Assembly (NCBI GenBank): GCA_025403435.1
Contig: CM046353.1
Span: forward strand, 22,806,214-22,870,213
DNA length: 64,000 nt
From: Artocarpus heterophyllus
Taxonomy: Eukaryota; Streptophyta; Magnoliopsida; Rosales; Moraceae
Direction of reading: 5' to 3'
A program made the position numbers and the translations under genes. Of the stretch, positions 47,125 to 58,673 are shown piece after piece; positions within the stretch are counted from its first letter, which is position 1; each line of letters starts with the position of its first letter. Below the pieces are notes generated by a model that was not told the origin of the DNA, searched no databases, and saw only the letters and a program-made list of their open reading frames with translations.

Positions 47125-48567
47125 TTTGTAGTAGGCCTTATGGGAGTACCAAATTAACCTTACTTTAAAATGTCGTCGTGAATAAATATAATGGTGAGTA
47201 ACGATTATTCATGTCAAGGATTAGGTCTAATTAATTAGTTATTGACATTAAAACCTAAGACAATAAAACTAATTACAAAAGGGGGTTTTGGATTTAAACT
47301 AAATTACGAAATAAAAGAAAACACAGGAAAATAAAGTAGAATAAAACACTAATAATAAAACTGCTTAAAAGAACATTCCCCACTGCTAAATAATAACCAT
47401 ACAATTAATTACATAATTATTCCTAATTACCTATCGAAACTACTAACCGTAGATATCAACAAGCTCTACTATCCTAATCTTTCCTTAATTTATAGATTTA
47501 ATAAGACGAGCACTCTATTAAACTCCTTTCTATTAAACAACTTAGAACAAGCTCTCTAGATTTAATTTAATGGAAGCATTAAGATAAGAAAGATAGGTTG
47601 ATCAAGGCAACAATCACACAAGCTCAGATTATTTAACCTAAGTTATGTTTTATATACAATCATATGAAAACGTGACCATAATCAATAACAATCGATGCTA
47701 ATGATTAGAATAATAAGACAATTACGGATCAAGCATTCAATCTAGCAATAGACTAAATTCAAGTCCTATTTAGTTGGCCACCTAAACTAAACAAGAAAAT
47801 AATCATGAACAATAATTATAGAAGAACATAAACAATCTCAATTGGAAAATTTGAAAATAATTCTATAAATTAATCATAAAATTATGCTTAAGGTTTTGAA
47901 ATTCCCTTCAACCAAAACAAAACTCAAATAACAGAATTGAAAAATAAAAGATAGAAAGAAATAAATAAAAGAACGATTTTGGTATCGTAGAATTCTCCAT
48001 GCAGACGAAATTCCTTAAGCCACCATTAGAGCCTCTCCTCTTTTTCTTCTTATTTTTCTTCTTCTTTTTCTTCATCCTCTATGACTAATAAAATTAAAGA
48101 GATCTAATAAAAAACTAATAGAAAACTAATATGTTTTGTGTTCTAAGGTTGGGTATTTATAGTTTTATATTTAGGGGATGAAAATAGATAACTTGGACCC
48201 CTTTTTGGACCAATTTTGCAGAGAAAAATGGCAACATACGTGAAAAAGGTACAACATACGTGAAAAAGGTCCAGGAAGAAATGGCATGGCTACGTGAAAA
48301 AACACATCGAGCTAAAAAGGCAAGCATGTGGCCACACAGAATTTTAGCTCACGACCACGCAAAAGGTACAACCACCGCACGCCTAATGGATTCCAAATGA
48401 ATGAATAGATTTCATAAAGCACTAAAACCATTATTTTTAACATCTTTTCACTCGATAATAAAACACCAACAAAACACAAAAAACACAAATAAATACAATA
48501 AAACTCAAAAACTAACAAAATAAATATAAGAAAGAATGATATAATAATATGTCAAATTATGCACTTA
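47125..48567 (-). repeat. Probable Athila-related solo LTR inside the TIR element
   Basis: The left side contains ATGGTGAGTAACGATTATTC and the right side ends in AAATTATGCACTTATC(T). On the minus strand this corresponds to an LTR start of the type AGATAAGTGCATAATTT. Layout and motifs resemble the LTR at 9808 (GTGAGTAAGAGTATCG after the start). Borders sit in T-runs, so the target duplication cannot be judged. Confidence 0.4.
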
Positions 48568-48934
48568 TCTTTTTGTGTCCTTGAATTGCTTTGAGTTTAA
48601 CTTCATGGAAATTTAGTGGTTGATGCTTTTCATTGAAGGTTCCACGTTTTGTGCTTAGGTTCCTTTTTTTTTTTTTTACTCTCTTATTGAAAGCATGAAG
48701 TCAAAAGTCATTGATTAAGATCAACAACTGGTAGTCTAGCATTGTGCACTGGGATTAGCTTTTAAGTATTTCCTTTAATGTGCATATAAAAGATGTTATG
48801 GTTAATGTTTTTTTTTGTGTTTTTTTGCTGTAATGGTTTTTTACATAGTTTCGGCAAGTTTCAGGATAGAACTTGACAAGTTTTGAGTTGGAACCTGGTA
48901 GGTTCTGACACAAAATCTTTTAGGTTAAAAAAAA

Positions 48935-49240
48935 TGTTAGAATCTGGTAGGTTCCAAGTTGGAACCTGATAGGTTACAACTTGGCACTCAAGCTAGTGAT
49001 CAGAGGCAAACACTTTTTTGTTTCATAAAAATATGTTGGAATCTGCTAGGTTCTAAGTTAGAACCTAGCAGGTTACAACCCAGCACTTACACCGGCAACC
49101 AGAGATGGTTGACGCTTCTTTGTTTCAAAGAAAATATGTTGGAATCTGGTAAGTTCCAAGTTGGACCTTGGCACATTACAATCTAGCATCCTGCTCCAGT
49201 GGCTGGAGGTAAGTTTTGGCATGTTCCACAACAGAATATA
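48935..49240 (+). repeat. Array of about 100-bp units, each with a GGTTC hairpin
   Basis: Units start at 48935, 49034 and 49137 (TGTTGGAATCTGGTAGG type), with a partial unit before 48935. Unit 1 contains GGTTCCAAGTTGGAACC and unit 2 CTAGGTTCTAAGTTAGAACC followed by TAG; both are inverted repeats. The arm changes between units are matched on both sides, keeping the pairing. Unit 3 has a weaker hairpin. Confidence 0.75.
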
Positions 49241-49402
49241 GCAGGTTTTGGGATGAATTTTGTCAGGTTCTATTTCGAGAGGAAAGGTTACTTGGTCTTT
49301 TAATAAATCTCCAATTTCTAATAAAAGGCAGTTTTAATAAGTGGTTTGTTAAGGGGACATTTTTAATAAGGTGGTGCATTTGGGAGGCATTCTTGTAAGT
49401 CT

Positions 49403-49438
49403 TAAATATGTAAGCCTATAATAGGATATTAAATAAAA
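49403..49438 (-). repeat. Short fragment of the small copia LTR
   Basis: AAATATGTAAGCCTATAATA and the following bases match the plus-strand sequence at 27161-27198 within the LTR at 26794-27206 almost exactly. It sits between two copies of the TIR-element end, probably as filler DNA. Confidence 0.6.
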
Positions 49439-49439
49439 G

Positions 49440-49745
49440 AGAAAATTATATGACATACCCTCTTGTAGACACTCCTTATTAAGATTGTTCTCTTTCTTTT
49501 AACTATTCAAAACTGCCTCTTTATTGTTTATTTTCTTTTTAATTTGATTAATAATTTGACATTTTTGTCCCTAATTATAAACCACATGAAAAAAAAAGAA
49601 AACAAAAACTAAACACTCTATATTGTTTGCCTCCTCTCTCTACTTCCCTCCTTCTCCCTCTCTCTCATCTCTCTTTTTTGCTCCTTTCTCTATCTCTTCT
49701 CCATCCCACTGTAGCTCACACTGTCATCGTTGTAGAAGTTTGATG
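49440..49745. mobile_element. Left end of a second copy of the TIR element, cut by an LTR
   Basis: Matches 46351-46650: GAGAAAATTATATGACATACC, ACACTCCTTATTAA, TTCAAAACTGCC, TTTGACATTTTTGTCCCTAA, then a CT-rich stretch. It stops at 49745, where a copia LTR begins. The remainder of this copy is not seen. Confidence 0.6.
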
Positions 49746-51773
49746 TGTTAGACGTGTATGCCCTAAGGAGTAGAAATGTAATATGTTTTTTGGAGACATT
49801 TTTATCTATAAAGAATTTATTTATTATTTATATATCAAATCTTGTCCTCTTTACGTTCATATTTGTTGAATATATGCTAAGCAAATAAAAGTTTAAGACT
49901 GTCAGTCTAAACGTTTAAGAATTGGGCATATGATTGACAGATTATGCAGAAGACACGATTCTTAAGGTGATGGTCTAAATCATAAGATCCACAATCGAGG
50001 GAATAAAATTAGGCGCTTTATTTATGTAAAGATTGTTATGTTGTCTATATCCTTACTGGGAGATAATCAGTCTAGGCCATCAGAGGTGGACTTCACGAAT
50101 AGAAACATTGGCACATTGTCATAGGTGACGATGTAATGGATCGGGACATAAAGTGAATTGATTTGGATTAATAATTTTGTCTCGGCAAATCGATTCACTT
50201 TAGACAACCATTTGTAATGTATATTAATCCTGAAATAAATAGTGGTCCTGTTGTCTTGACTTATGTCTTTTAATGTACCAAAGGGTGATACCTACATTTT
50301 AATAGTGGTATGCATGCCGATACGTTGGAGGCATGACTCTTGATAGCGTAGACCTGCTATTTATAGATATGGAATCCATAGCTCCTCTTTAGGAGTAGTG
50401 ATATCCTCTTATATACGTTATCCTGTAATTGAAAAACTTGAGCGCTCAACCATTTAGATACATAAGTGTAACCGAGTGATGTACCGTCTTTAGATGGTAA
50501 GTTTTTTGATAGTGGGATAATGGAACGTAAGATAAAAATAATCGGGAAGGTAAGACAGAACTTGTCCTTAAGCGATTATGGATAATCCTATGGGGATACG
50601 ATACACTATGATATGTCATGGAGACTTAGCTATATGGTCTTCGTAATTCTATATAGTTCGAGAGTGCAGCTCCAAGCTTTTGGTGGAGTAGCATTGGAGT
50701 TGATAATTATGAAATGTATATCTAGGATATTGGGCTTCATAATTATCAAGAGTGAACTATATATTCATTTTGGTCCTCTTTGCTAGCTCACAAAATCCTG
50801 TAATGGTACGATGTGTTTTTTCAATAATTGGCGACTTATGTTAGATTTATCAGATTGGCTAAAATTCAGAAGAATTAGATAATTCATGTTTGTTTATCGG
50901 TTGAATTAATTTTGTGACAAAATTAATTCAAGATAAACTTGTTGAATTATTAGGATCGGATAATTCTTGTTTGTTTATCAGTTGATTTAACTTTGAATAA
51001 ATTAAATCAAGATAGACTTGTAGAATTATTAGGAATTCATTTATTTTCCTAGAGATTATCTAGATAAAGTTGTTTTGATTAGATAACTTTTCTATTGGGT
51101 TATTTGAATTAAAGCTGAGACTTTATCATATAGAATCTTAGATAAAAAATAAAAAATTTGTTGAGATTTTTATCGACAGTTTGGCATGTGGATCTTCAGG
51201 TTCGGCCTACCGATGGGGCAAGTTTGGCATGCCTATTAGACAGATCGGCTTGCCTATTGCGCAATAAAAAAATCACGTGTTTTCACACAGATTTTGTCAA
51301 ATATTGATCCGAATTTGATTCTGATTCAAATTTTGAGGCATTATCTGATAAGGACAGACTCCTAGACCCAACCTCTATATAAAGGGAGTGAGTCTCATTA
51401 TTATTTAGATCAATTAAGAGATTAAGAGTAATACTCTACTGGTGAGATTCTAAAACTCCCTAAGAGCTCTTATTCACAAGTCTTGAACACTATCATTGGG
51501 TTCTCTCAATTGGTTGGGAGGAGAGTCGCCTAGGGGAAGAGCTGTACGTGTGAGCCCACACTCACTCCGATCGTGGATAGAGAATAACAAAGAAGACTAG
51601 TTGGTTGAGGTTCTTTTGAAATGTTACTTCTCTTCACGGATTACGAAAGTTTTTCGGCATTCAGAGGTTAGTAAGAACTGGTTAATTTATGTATATAGCA
51701 TGTAAAACTTGTGTTTTGAAAAATACTCTAATATAAAAGTTTTAAAATTCTACTGCGTACTATTTTTTCAACA
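49746..51773 (+). repeat. LTR of the large-LTR copia family (2028 bp), truncated element
   Basis: Runs from TGTTAGACGTGTATGCCC to TATTTTTTCAACA. It is followed by a primer site and leader, so it was a 5' LTR. It has a TATA box TATATAAA (51376-51383), two tandem sub-units around GATAATTC..TTGTTTATC (50878-51035), and a degenerate TCGGC palindrome cluster (51178-51260). It is clearly diverged from the copy at 56627, so they are separate insertions. Confidence 0.88.
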
Positions 51774-53190
51774 GTTGGTATCAGAGCCATGGTTCTTACA
51801 TAAATTTATGAGTTTGTGATCGTACTATATGTATAAAATATGTGATCTCGATCTCTCTTATGCTTGAATTTAATTTTATAGTGAGTTGGCACTCTAGGTT
51901 TCTATATAATATTATATATTGTCATGGATTATATGGTGAATGTTTATTAATTAATTATGGTTGATTAAATTATTATTTAATTATTAATTAATTAATTAAT
52001 TTATACCGATTATGGTTCCTTAGAGGTTAAAATATGTATCTAGGTTTTTCATGTAATTAGATGACAGACTATCATCTCTGTCTATGAATTATTATTTAAT
52101 TTTAAATTTGTAAGAATTTTTTAATTAAATAATCATTCGGAGAAGACCGATTTAGAAGGCGGATCTAGAAGATAAATGATGGTGCTCCCAAGTATTTCCT
52201 AGGTCTCTAATTTATGTTTTTGAATTGTTGAAAATAAAATTGATGAATTGCATTAAAAATTATATTGTCTAGAAAGAGTGATTGTTGCTCGGTCGGTATG
52301 CCGAACTCTCCGGTTCGACAGGCCGATGGCCGTAGATCGGCAGGCCAAACATGAGATTCGATGAGCCGTCAACAAGGCATAAATCTGATGGCTCTAGTGG
52401 CAGGCCGAACTTCTAGTTCAGTAGGCCGATTAGTCATGAACTAGCAAACCGATCTGAAAAGATCGGCAGAGAGTTGGAAATTTGTCCAAAAAAATGTGCA
52501 TTTTTCAATGCAGTTTTAATTTTATTTTTAGGATATTTTGAGAAATATTAAATTTGGATATGACCAAAAATTTAGAGTATTTGATTCATATGGGATTAAA
52601 AACTTGAAGATGGGCTTTACGTGAAGAAGGATACAGCTTGAGGATTCAAGGATGAAGAATCGATAAATAGTTTTGATTATTCTCTTTAATCTTTGTTTTC
52701 TATTCTCTAGGATTGAACCATAACATTACAGTTATTTATTATTATTTTGCTTGTAGCTTTACTTGATTGCTTTACTTGTCTGCATGATAATATGATTTGC
52801 CATGTATATTGATAACATGTCATATAGAATAGGGAGTGCCGCTCATATTAAAATTACTCATGCATGTCTTTTAAAATAAAACCTTGATTTTAAAAGATTG
52901 AGTGAGAGAAGGTCATCGAAGAAAGGACCTAAGGCCTCCATCGTTGGTCCATAGGAACAACATGATGATCTCAACCCCTAGAAAGGGATTTATATCTTGT
53001 ATCAGATTGAATCTTTAAGAGGATAAGGTATTTTAACATGATTTATGGTTGTATACCCCTAGGTGGTGATTACAAATCATGGATAAAATATCGAAACGAT
53101 GGTTACACACTCATGTTAATTTTATTATTAACCTCTCCTAAGAGCTCTGTTAATAAAAATTAATGGCTAAAGAAACGATTATTAATATAT
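51774..53190 (+). mobile_element. Primer site and leader of the truncated copia element
   Basis: TGGTATCAGAGCC at 51776-51788 is the initiator tRNA-Met primer site. The leader then parallels that of the intact element (58659-60064), including a palindrome cluster (52288-52465) and CTTGTAGCTTTACTTGATTG. Similarity stops at TATATGC near 53190, where unrelated DNA begins, so gag-pol and the 3' LTR are lost. Confidence 0.85.
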
Positions 53191-54680
53191 GCACCTTGGG
53201 CGAGTGAAAACTCGAGGGACCCACCACAAGATGACTCTGGAGGCTCCTTTGGAGGGAGAGAATAGCACGGATTCCAATTCCTTCCCCTTATGCCCTGCCA
53301 CGATGTTAAAAGAGGCTGACTCACCCACCGCTTTCCCCAAGGATAATCTTCCATTTGGCACAGCTTCCTTAAAAAACTCCACGTCATCATCTCCTCCAAC
53401 TTGCCTGTCTCTGTACTTCTCAGAACTTTGGCAATACAATATCCCATCGTTTCAACTCCTCTGAAACCATTATCGACAATAGGCTGCAAATTCTTATCAA
53501 TACTGAAAAGTCTAATAGCGAATCTTTTTGCCCAACAACTGATTACCATCGATGAAGGAATCAACCTGTTGGAAAATCACTTCACTTGGGTTTTAGCACA
53601 ACGAAGAAGCTTAATTGTCATGTCTTCTACAACATTGACGAGACCTCCAAGTTTATCTCCAATAATATTAAATAGTTGTATGTTCCACATCTTTAATGGT
53701 GAGACCCTCCACACAATCCGACTCATCATCCCTTCGATTTGAATGTCTTTCCAATGGACTTCAAAACACCATCTTTTGATTGAAGCAAAAGTGCCTTCTC
53801 TAATGAGAACTTTTCCTTTTTTAACCATGTCTTCACATTCAATATAGCTTATGCACCATAGAATCGCCCTGTCAATGAGCAGAGGAGAGATCTCAACACT
53901 CTTATTAAGAATCATACTAAAAGACTTGGAGCCCATTTGGTTCGAGTATTTAAATGAAGATTTAAATTTTTGTGAGAGAAAATACTGTAACAAAATGATT
54001 CAAACCGTGATTCGAACCATGAAACAAACGGTCCTTGGAAATGTCTGGCCAACCCACTGAAACTCGGTCTCTGAAAATGACCACTGCCATATGCCATCTT
54101 TTATCCACCAATCCCTAACTCTCTGATGCACAGCTGCCTTATAATTAGAGGAAGCCCTTGAAGATCCAATATGTCAGCCACCAGCTTGATTGTTTTTCCC
54201 TGAAGAAATTTACATCGGTTTAAAATCATTTTTCCCCTCCTTCTCTTCCAGCTACAAGATCTCCGCCTAATAATCTACTTTTCTTGAAGGACGATGGAAT
54301 AACCTCCTCAAACACCCACCAGACTCACCCCAACTTCTGAACTGAAATTCTGCTGGGACAATGACTTTCTTAACATCACCATTTTGAATCTTCGAAACCT
54401 TCATAAAGCACCCTACCCTATTCTTAATACATTCAACAATCGGTCTATAGTTTGGGCCTCTAAAAAACTACGTAAACTCACCATTCCTCCCCAGCTCCAA
54501 AGCTTCTTGAACCACTCTGCTGGACCAATCGGCAGCAACCAAATCCACAAGAATCTATTGCTCTTTACTTTATTCCTCTCAGTAATGCTTATGAAAATAC
54601 CTTTCTCATCAACACAAAAGATAAAAACCTTGTGTTTCGTATAGAAATCCAGATCTAAATGTTTAAACCTCATCGTGACA
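53191..54680 (-). pseudogene. DUF4283-like plant protein relic
   Basis: Minus-strand pieces in shifting frames. From 54673: LDLDFYTKHKVFIFCVDEKG and IFISITERNKVKSNRFL, WLLPIGPAEWFKKLW. From 53993: ASIKRWCFEVHWKDI, VSPLKMWNIQLFNIIGDKLG, GLVNVVEDMTIKLLRC. Then SFNIVAGHKGKELESVLFSP near 53310. The middle part has the F.V.W....W.L.G.P...W....F..IGD..GG.V.V...T pattern of DUF4283 domains, which occur in LINE-type elements and in many plant proteins of unknown role. Several stops and frame changes make it non-functional. It ends at the junction with the truncated copia leader. Confidence 0.5.
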
Positions 54681-54771
54681 AAGACGAGAACAATCTAAGC
54701 ATGAGAAAGACAAGGATTAAGTAAGGTGATTAAACATTCGAAACTACTGGCTTTTCATTCTCGAGGTTGAT

Positions 54772-55092
54772 TGAATGGTATTTTGAATTCTTCACCCCAG
54801 TCCTAAAAATATAAAATGCACCATATCGAGATTAACCATTAAGGTAAATACGACGAAAGAAACAAATAATGCTACTGGGCTGAAATACTCTTCTTATTCA
54901 CTTTAAAAAAAAAAAAAAAACGAGTACACAGTACATTGTTATTTATAGACTAACTTACCTTCTAACTTAGGTGTCAATACCTTACTACCTAAATATTAAG
55001 AAACTAACCAACTCAAAGACACGCTACTACCTAATTTACATTTGAATGCATCTTGCAATCTAGGACAGGTCAGTAAACCCAGATTTTCAACA
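54772..55092 (-). repeat. 3' LTR of an old copia element
   Basis: On the minus strand TGTTGAAAATCTGGG follows the purine tract TTGAGGGGGAG, just after the end of pol. A TATA-like CTATAAATAAC lies within it. The lower end is chosen at a TG..CA boundary near 54772 and is uncertain by tens of bases. A 17-A run lies inside (54904-54920). Confidence 0.6.
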
Positions 55093-55099
55093 CTCCCCC

Positions 55100-56626
55100 T
55101 CAAGTTGGACTGTATAGATTAAACATCCCCAGCTTGCATACTAATTTCTTGAACGTTGGCTTAACAAGACCCTTTGTAAGAACATCTGCTATTTGTTCTG
55201 TTGTTGGAACATAAGTGACACACAACACTCCTTCTTCTATCTTCTCTTTAAGGAAATGTCTATCCACATTCACATGTTTCGTTCTATCATGATGAATTGG
55301 ATTGTGAGACATACTTATAGCAACCCTATTATCATAATAAACTCTTAGTGGAACTTCCACAGTGACTTTTAGCTCTTCCATTAATAGCTTCACCCAGAGA
55401 ATCTCATATACCCCAAGAGCAATAGACCTTAGTTTAGCCTCAGCACTACTCATTGCCACCACCGGTTGTTTTTTGCTTCTCCAAGTTACTAGATTTCCCC
55501 ACACAAACGTACAATAGCCTGAGATAAATCGCTTGTCGTCTCTAGATCCTGCCCAGTCTGCCTCTATGAATGCTTCAACCTTTCCTTCATCAGATTTTTT
55601 AAAACATAAACCGAGACCCAGGCTACCTTTTAAATTCTTCAAAATTCTATACACAGCCTCCATATGAACCTTTGTTGGTGAGTGCATATATTGACTGACA
55701 AGGCTTACTGCAAACACTATATTTGGCCTAGTGTGAGACAAATAAATAAGTCATCCAACAAGTCGTTGGTGCCTCCCTTTGTCTACGGGTTCACCCGTTA
55801 AATTCTCCCCCAATTTAAGGTTTGAATCCAATGGTGCATCTACTGGTTTGCACCCCAACATTCCAATGTCTTGAAGTAGATCTAATACATGCTTCCTCTG
55901 TGACACGGATCTCCCTTGTTTACTTCTTGCAATCTCCATTCCCAAGAAATATCTTAAGTTTCCCAAGTCCTTCATTTCAAATTCCGTTGCCAATTTCTGT
56001 TTCAACCGCTCATCACCTGTCAGAATTATATTGTCCACATAAACAATAAGTATTGTGACCTTACCGTTCTTGTGCCAATAAAATATAGTGTGATCTGAGT
56101 GAGCTTGTCTACAGTCTTGTTGCTTGAGAGCTTTTGCAAACCTGTCAAACCAAGCTCTAGGAGAATGCTTTAGTCCATATAGAGATTTTTGTAATCTGCA
56201 CACTTTACCACTGTCCCCATCACTGTTAAAACCTAGTGGCAATTCCATATACACCTCTTCTTCTAAATCACCATTTAAAAATGCATTTTTTACATCCAAT
56301 TGTTGCAATGGACAATCCAAATTGGCTGCTAATGACAATAGGACTCTAACTGAATTAATTTTGGCAACAGGAGCAAAGGTCTCCTGGTAGTCAATTTCGT
56401 AAGTTTGAGCATACCCTTTAGCAACCAATCTCGCTTTGTAACATTCAATCGAACCATCTACCTTATACTTTATAGTAAATACCCATTTACATCCCACTGG
56501 TTTCTTATCCTTGGGTCTCTGTACAATTTTTTAGGTTCTATTCTTCATGAGGGCTTCCATTTCTTCCATGATAGCCTTCTTCCACTTAGGGCATCTCAGG
56601 ACATCCTCCACGGTTTTAGGAGTTTC
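55100..56626 (-). pseudogene. Old copia pol relic: reverse transcriptase and RNase H
   Basis: From the 56626 side: an endonuclease-RT linker trace, KTVEDVLRCPKWKKAI, then a TAA before KIVQRPKDKKPVGCKWVF. The RT core follows with [56 protein letters not shown] and active site YVDN in place of YVDD. A TGA at 55750-55748 replaces a residue between RLVG and LIYLSHTRP. Then comes RNase H (EADWAGSRDDKRFISGYC, SSAEAKLRS) and the C-terminus TEQIADVLTKGL to 55100. Upstream domains are cut off by the copia insertion at 56627. With at least two stops and a mutated catalytic Asp it is dead. Confidence 0.85.
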
Positions 56627-58053
56627 TGTTAGACATGTATGCTCTAAGGAGTAAAAATGTAATACGTTTTTGGAGACATTTTTATCAATAAAGAATTTAT
56701 TCATTTATATATACCAAATATTGTCCTCTTTACGTTCATATTTGTTGAATGTATGATAAGCAAACAGTAGTCTGAGACTGTCAGTCTAAACCTTAAGAGT
56801 TGGGCATATGATGGGATGATTATGCGGTAGACACGACTCTTAAGGTGATGGTCTAAAATATATGATCCGCAATCGAGGGAATAAAGTTGGGCGCTTTATT
56901 CATGTAAAGATTGTTATGTTGTCTATATCCCTTTTGGGAGATGGTTTGTCTTGGCCATCGGAGTTGGACTCCGTGAATAGAAACATTGGCGCGTTGTCAT
57001 AGGTGACGATGTGTTGGATCGGGACATAAAGTGAATTGATTTGGATTAATAATTCTGTCTTGGCAAATCGATTCACTTTAGACAGTCGTTTGTATTGTAT
57101 CTTAATCCTGAGATGAATAATGGGCCCGTTGTCTCGACTTGTGTCTTTTGATGTACCAATGGGTGACTCCCACATCTCTATAGTGGCATGCATGCCGGTA
57201 CGTTGGAGGCATGACTCTTGATAGCGTAGACTTGTTATTCATAGATATGGAATCCATAGCTCCTCTTTAGGAGTAATGATATCCTCTTATATGCGTTGTC
57301 CTGTAATTGGAAAACTGGAGCGCTCAACCATTTGGATACATAGGTGTAACCGAATGGTATACTATCTTTGGATGGTAAGTTTTCTAATGGTGAAACAATG
57401 GAACGTAAGATAAAAATAATCGGGAAGGTAAGACAGAACTTGTCCTTAAGCCGATTATGGATGATCATATGGGGATGCGATACACTATGATATGTCATGG
57501 AGACTTAGCTACATGAGCTTCGTAATTCTGTAAAGTTCGAGAGTGCAGCTCCAAGCTTTTAGTGGAGTAGCGTTGGAGTTGATAATTGTGAAATGTATAT
57601 CTGGGATATTGGGTTTCATAATTATCATGAGCTTGAACTTTATAGGTCCATTTTGGTCCCCTTTGCTAGCTCACAAAATCCTGTAACGACACGGCGTGCT
57701 TTTCCAATAATTGGTGACTTATGTCGGATTTATCAGATTGGTTTAAAATTTATAAGAATCAAATAATTCATGTCTGTTTATCGGTTGAATTAATTTTGTA
57801 AGAAATTAGTTCAAGATGAACTTGTTGAATTATGGTGTTCGGATAATTCTTGTCTGTTTATCGGTTGTTTTAATTTTGGACAATTAGAACAAGATAAACT
57901 TGTAGAATTATTTGAATTGATTTATTTTCTTAGAGATTATCTTGATAGAGTTTGTTTTGATCAGATATCTTTTCTATTGGGCTATTTGAATCAAAACTGA
58001 GACTTTATCCTTTAGAATCTCGGGTGGAAAATAAAAGATTCGCGGAGATTTTT

Positions 58054-58140
58054 TCTCGGCAGTTCGGCCTGCCGATCATAAAGTTCGGCCTGCCGAACTG
58101 GCAAGTTCGGCCTGCCTATCTCACAGTTCGGCATGCCGAC
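58054..58140 (+). repeat. TCGGCCTGCCGA palindrome cluster in U3
   Basis: Four or five near-palindromes of the form TTCGGCCTGCCGAAC or TTCGGCATGCCGAC within 87 bp, about 120 bp upstream of the TATA box. Orientation is mainly CCTGCC. Degenerate equivalents lie at 51178-51260, 38236-38325 (reverse) and 24443-24480. Confidence 0.85.
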
Positions 58141-58258
58141 CGCGACAGCTAAGATTACGCGTTTTTCACGCGTATCTTATCAGATATTGATCCGAACTTG
58201 ATTCTGTTTCGATTTTTGAGACCTAATCTGATATGGACTGACCCCAAGGACCAATAGG

Positions 58259-58266
58259 TATAAAAA
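58259..58266 (+). promoter_or_regulatory. TATA box of the copia LTR
   Basis: TATAAAAA followed by GGGAGTGAGTCT. The same arrangement occurs at 51376 in the truncated relative (TATATAAAGGGAGTGAGTC) and at about 24596, so it is the conserved family promoter. Transcription should start near 58290, placing the U3 cluster upstream of the RNA start in this LTR. Confidence 0.7.
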
Positions 58267-58660
58267 GGGAGTGAGTCTAATGATTTACTCAGATCAATTT
58301 GAGAGATTAAGAGTGATACTCTTCTAGTGAGCATCTGAAAACTCCCTGAGAGCTTTTGTTCACAAATCACGAACACTAGCTTTGGGTTCTCTCTATTGGT
58401 TGGAAGGAGAGTCACCGGTGGAAGAGCTGTACGTGTGAGCCCACACTCACTCCGGTTGTGGATAGAGAATAGCAAAGAAGACCAGTTGGTTGAGGCTCTT
58501 CTGGAACGTTACTTCTCTACACAGGTCGCGGAGGTTCTTCGGCACACTGAGGTTAGTAAGATCTGTTTAATTTATACATATAACATGTCATACTTGTATT
58601 TTGGAAAATACTCTGATGAAAAATTTTTAAAATTCCGCTGCGCACTTTGTTTCCAACAAT

Positions 58661-58673
58661 TGGTATCAGAGCC
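58661..58673 (+). other. Primer binding site for initiator tRNA-Met
   Basis: TGGTATCAGAGCC, two bases after the LTR end, complementary to the 3' end of plant initiator tRNA-Met, as is usual for copia elements. Confidence 0.9.

Larger units (their letters stand above)
46356..49400. mobile_element. Mutator-like or similar TIR element, about 3 kb, with captured and nested sequences
   Basis: The left end (GAATGCC, then ACACTCCTTATTAAAAATGC, about 46368-46400) matches the reverse complement of the right end (GAATGCC, then CACCTTATTAAAAATGTCC, about 49391-49350). This gives diverged terminal inverted repeats. Inside are a CT-rich stretch (46530-46640), a captured EF-hand-like fragment, an internal LTR-like block and a hairpin repeat array. 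No transposase is seen. A second copy of the left end follows at 49440-49745. I could not fix the target duplication, so the superfamily is tentative. Confidence 0.5.
56627..58658 (+). repeat. 5' LTR of the open copia element (2032 bp)
   Basis: Runs from TGTTAGACATGTATGC to GTTTCCAACA. It includes two tandem sub-units (57768-57925: AATAATTCATGTCTGTTTAT and ATAATTCTTGTCTGTTTATC), a GC-rich TCGGCCTGCCGA cluster at 58054-58140 in U3, and a TATA box at 58259-58266. Confidence 0.92.
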
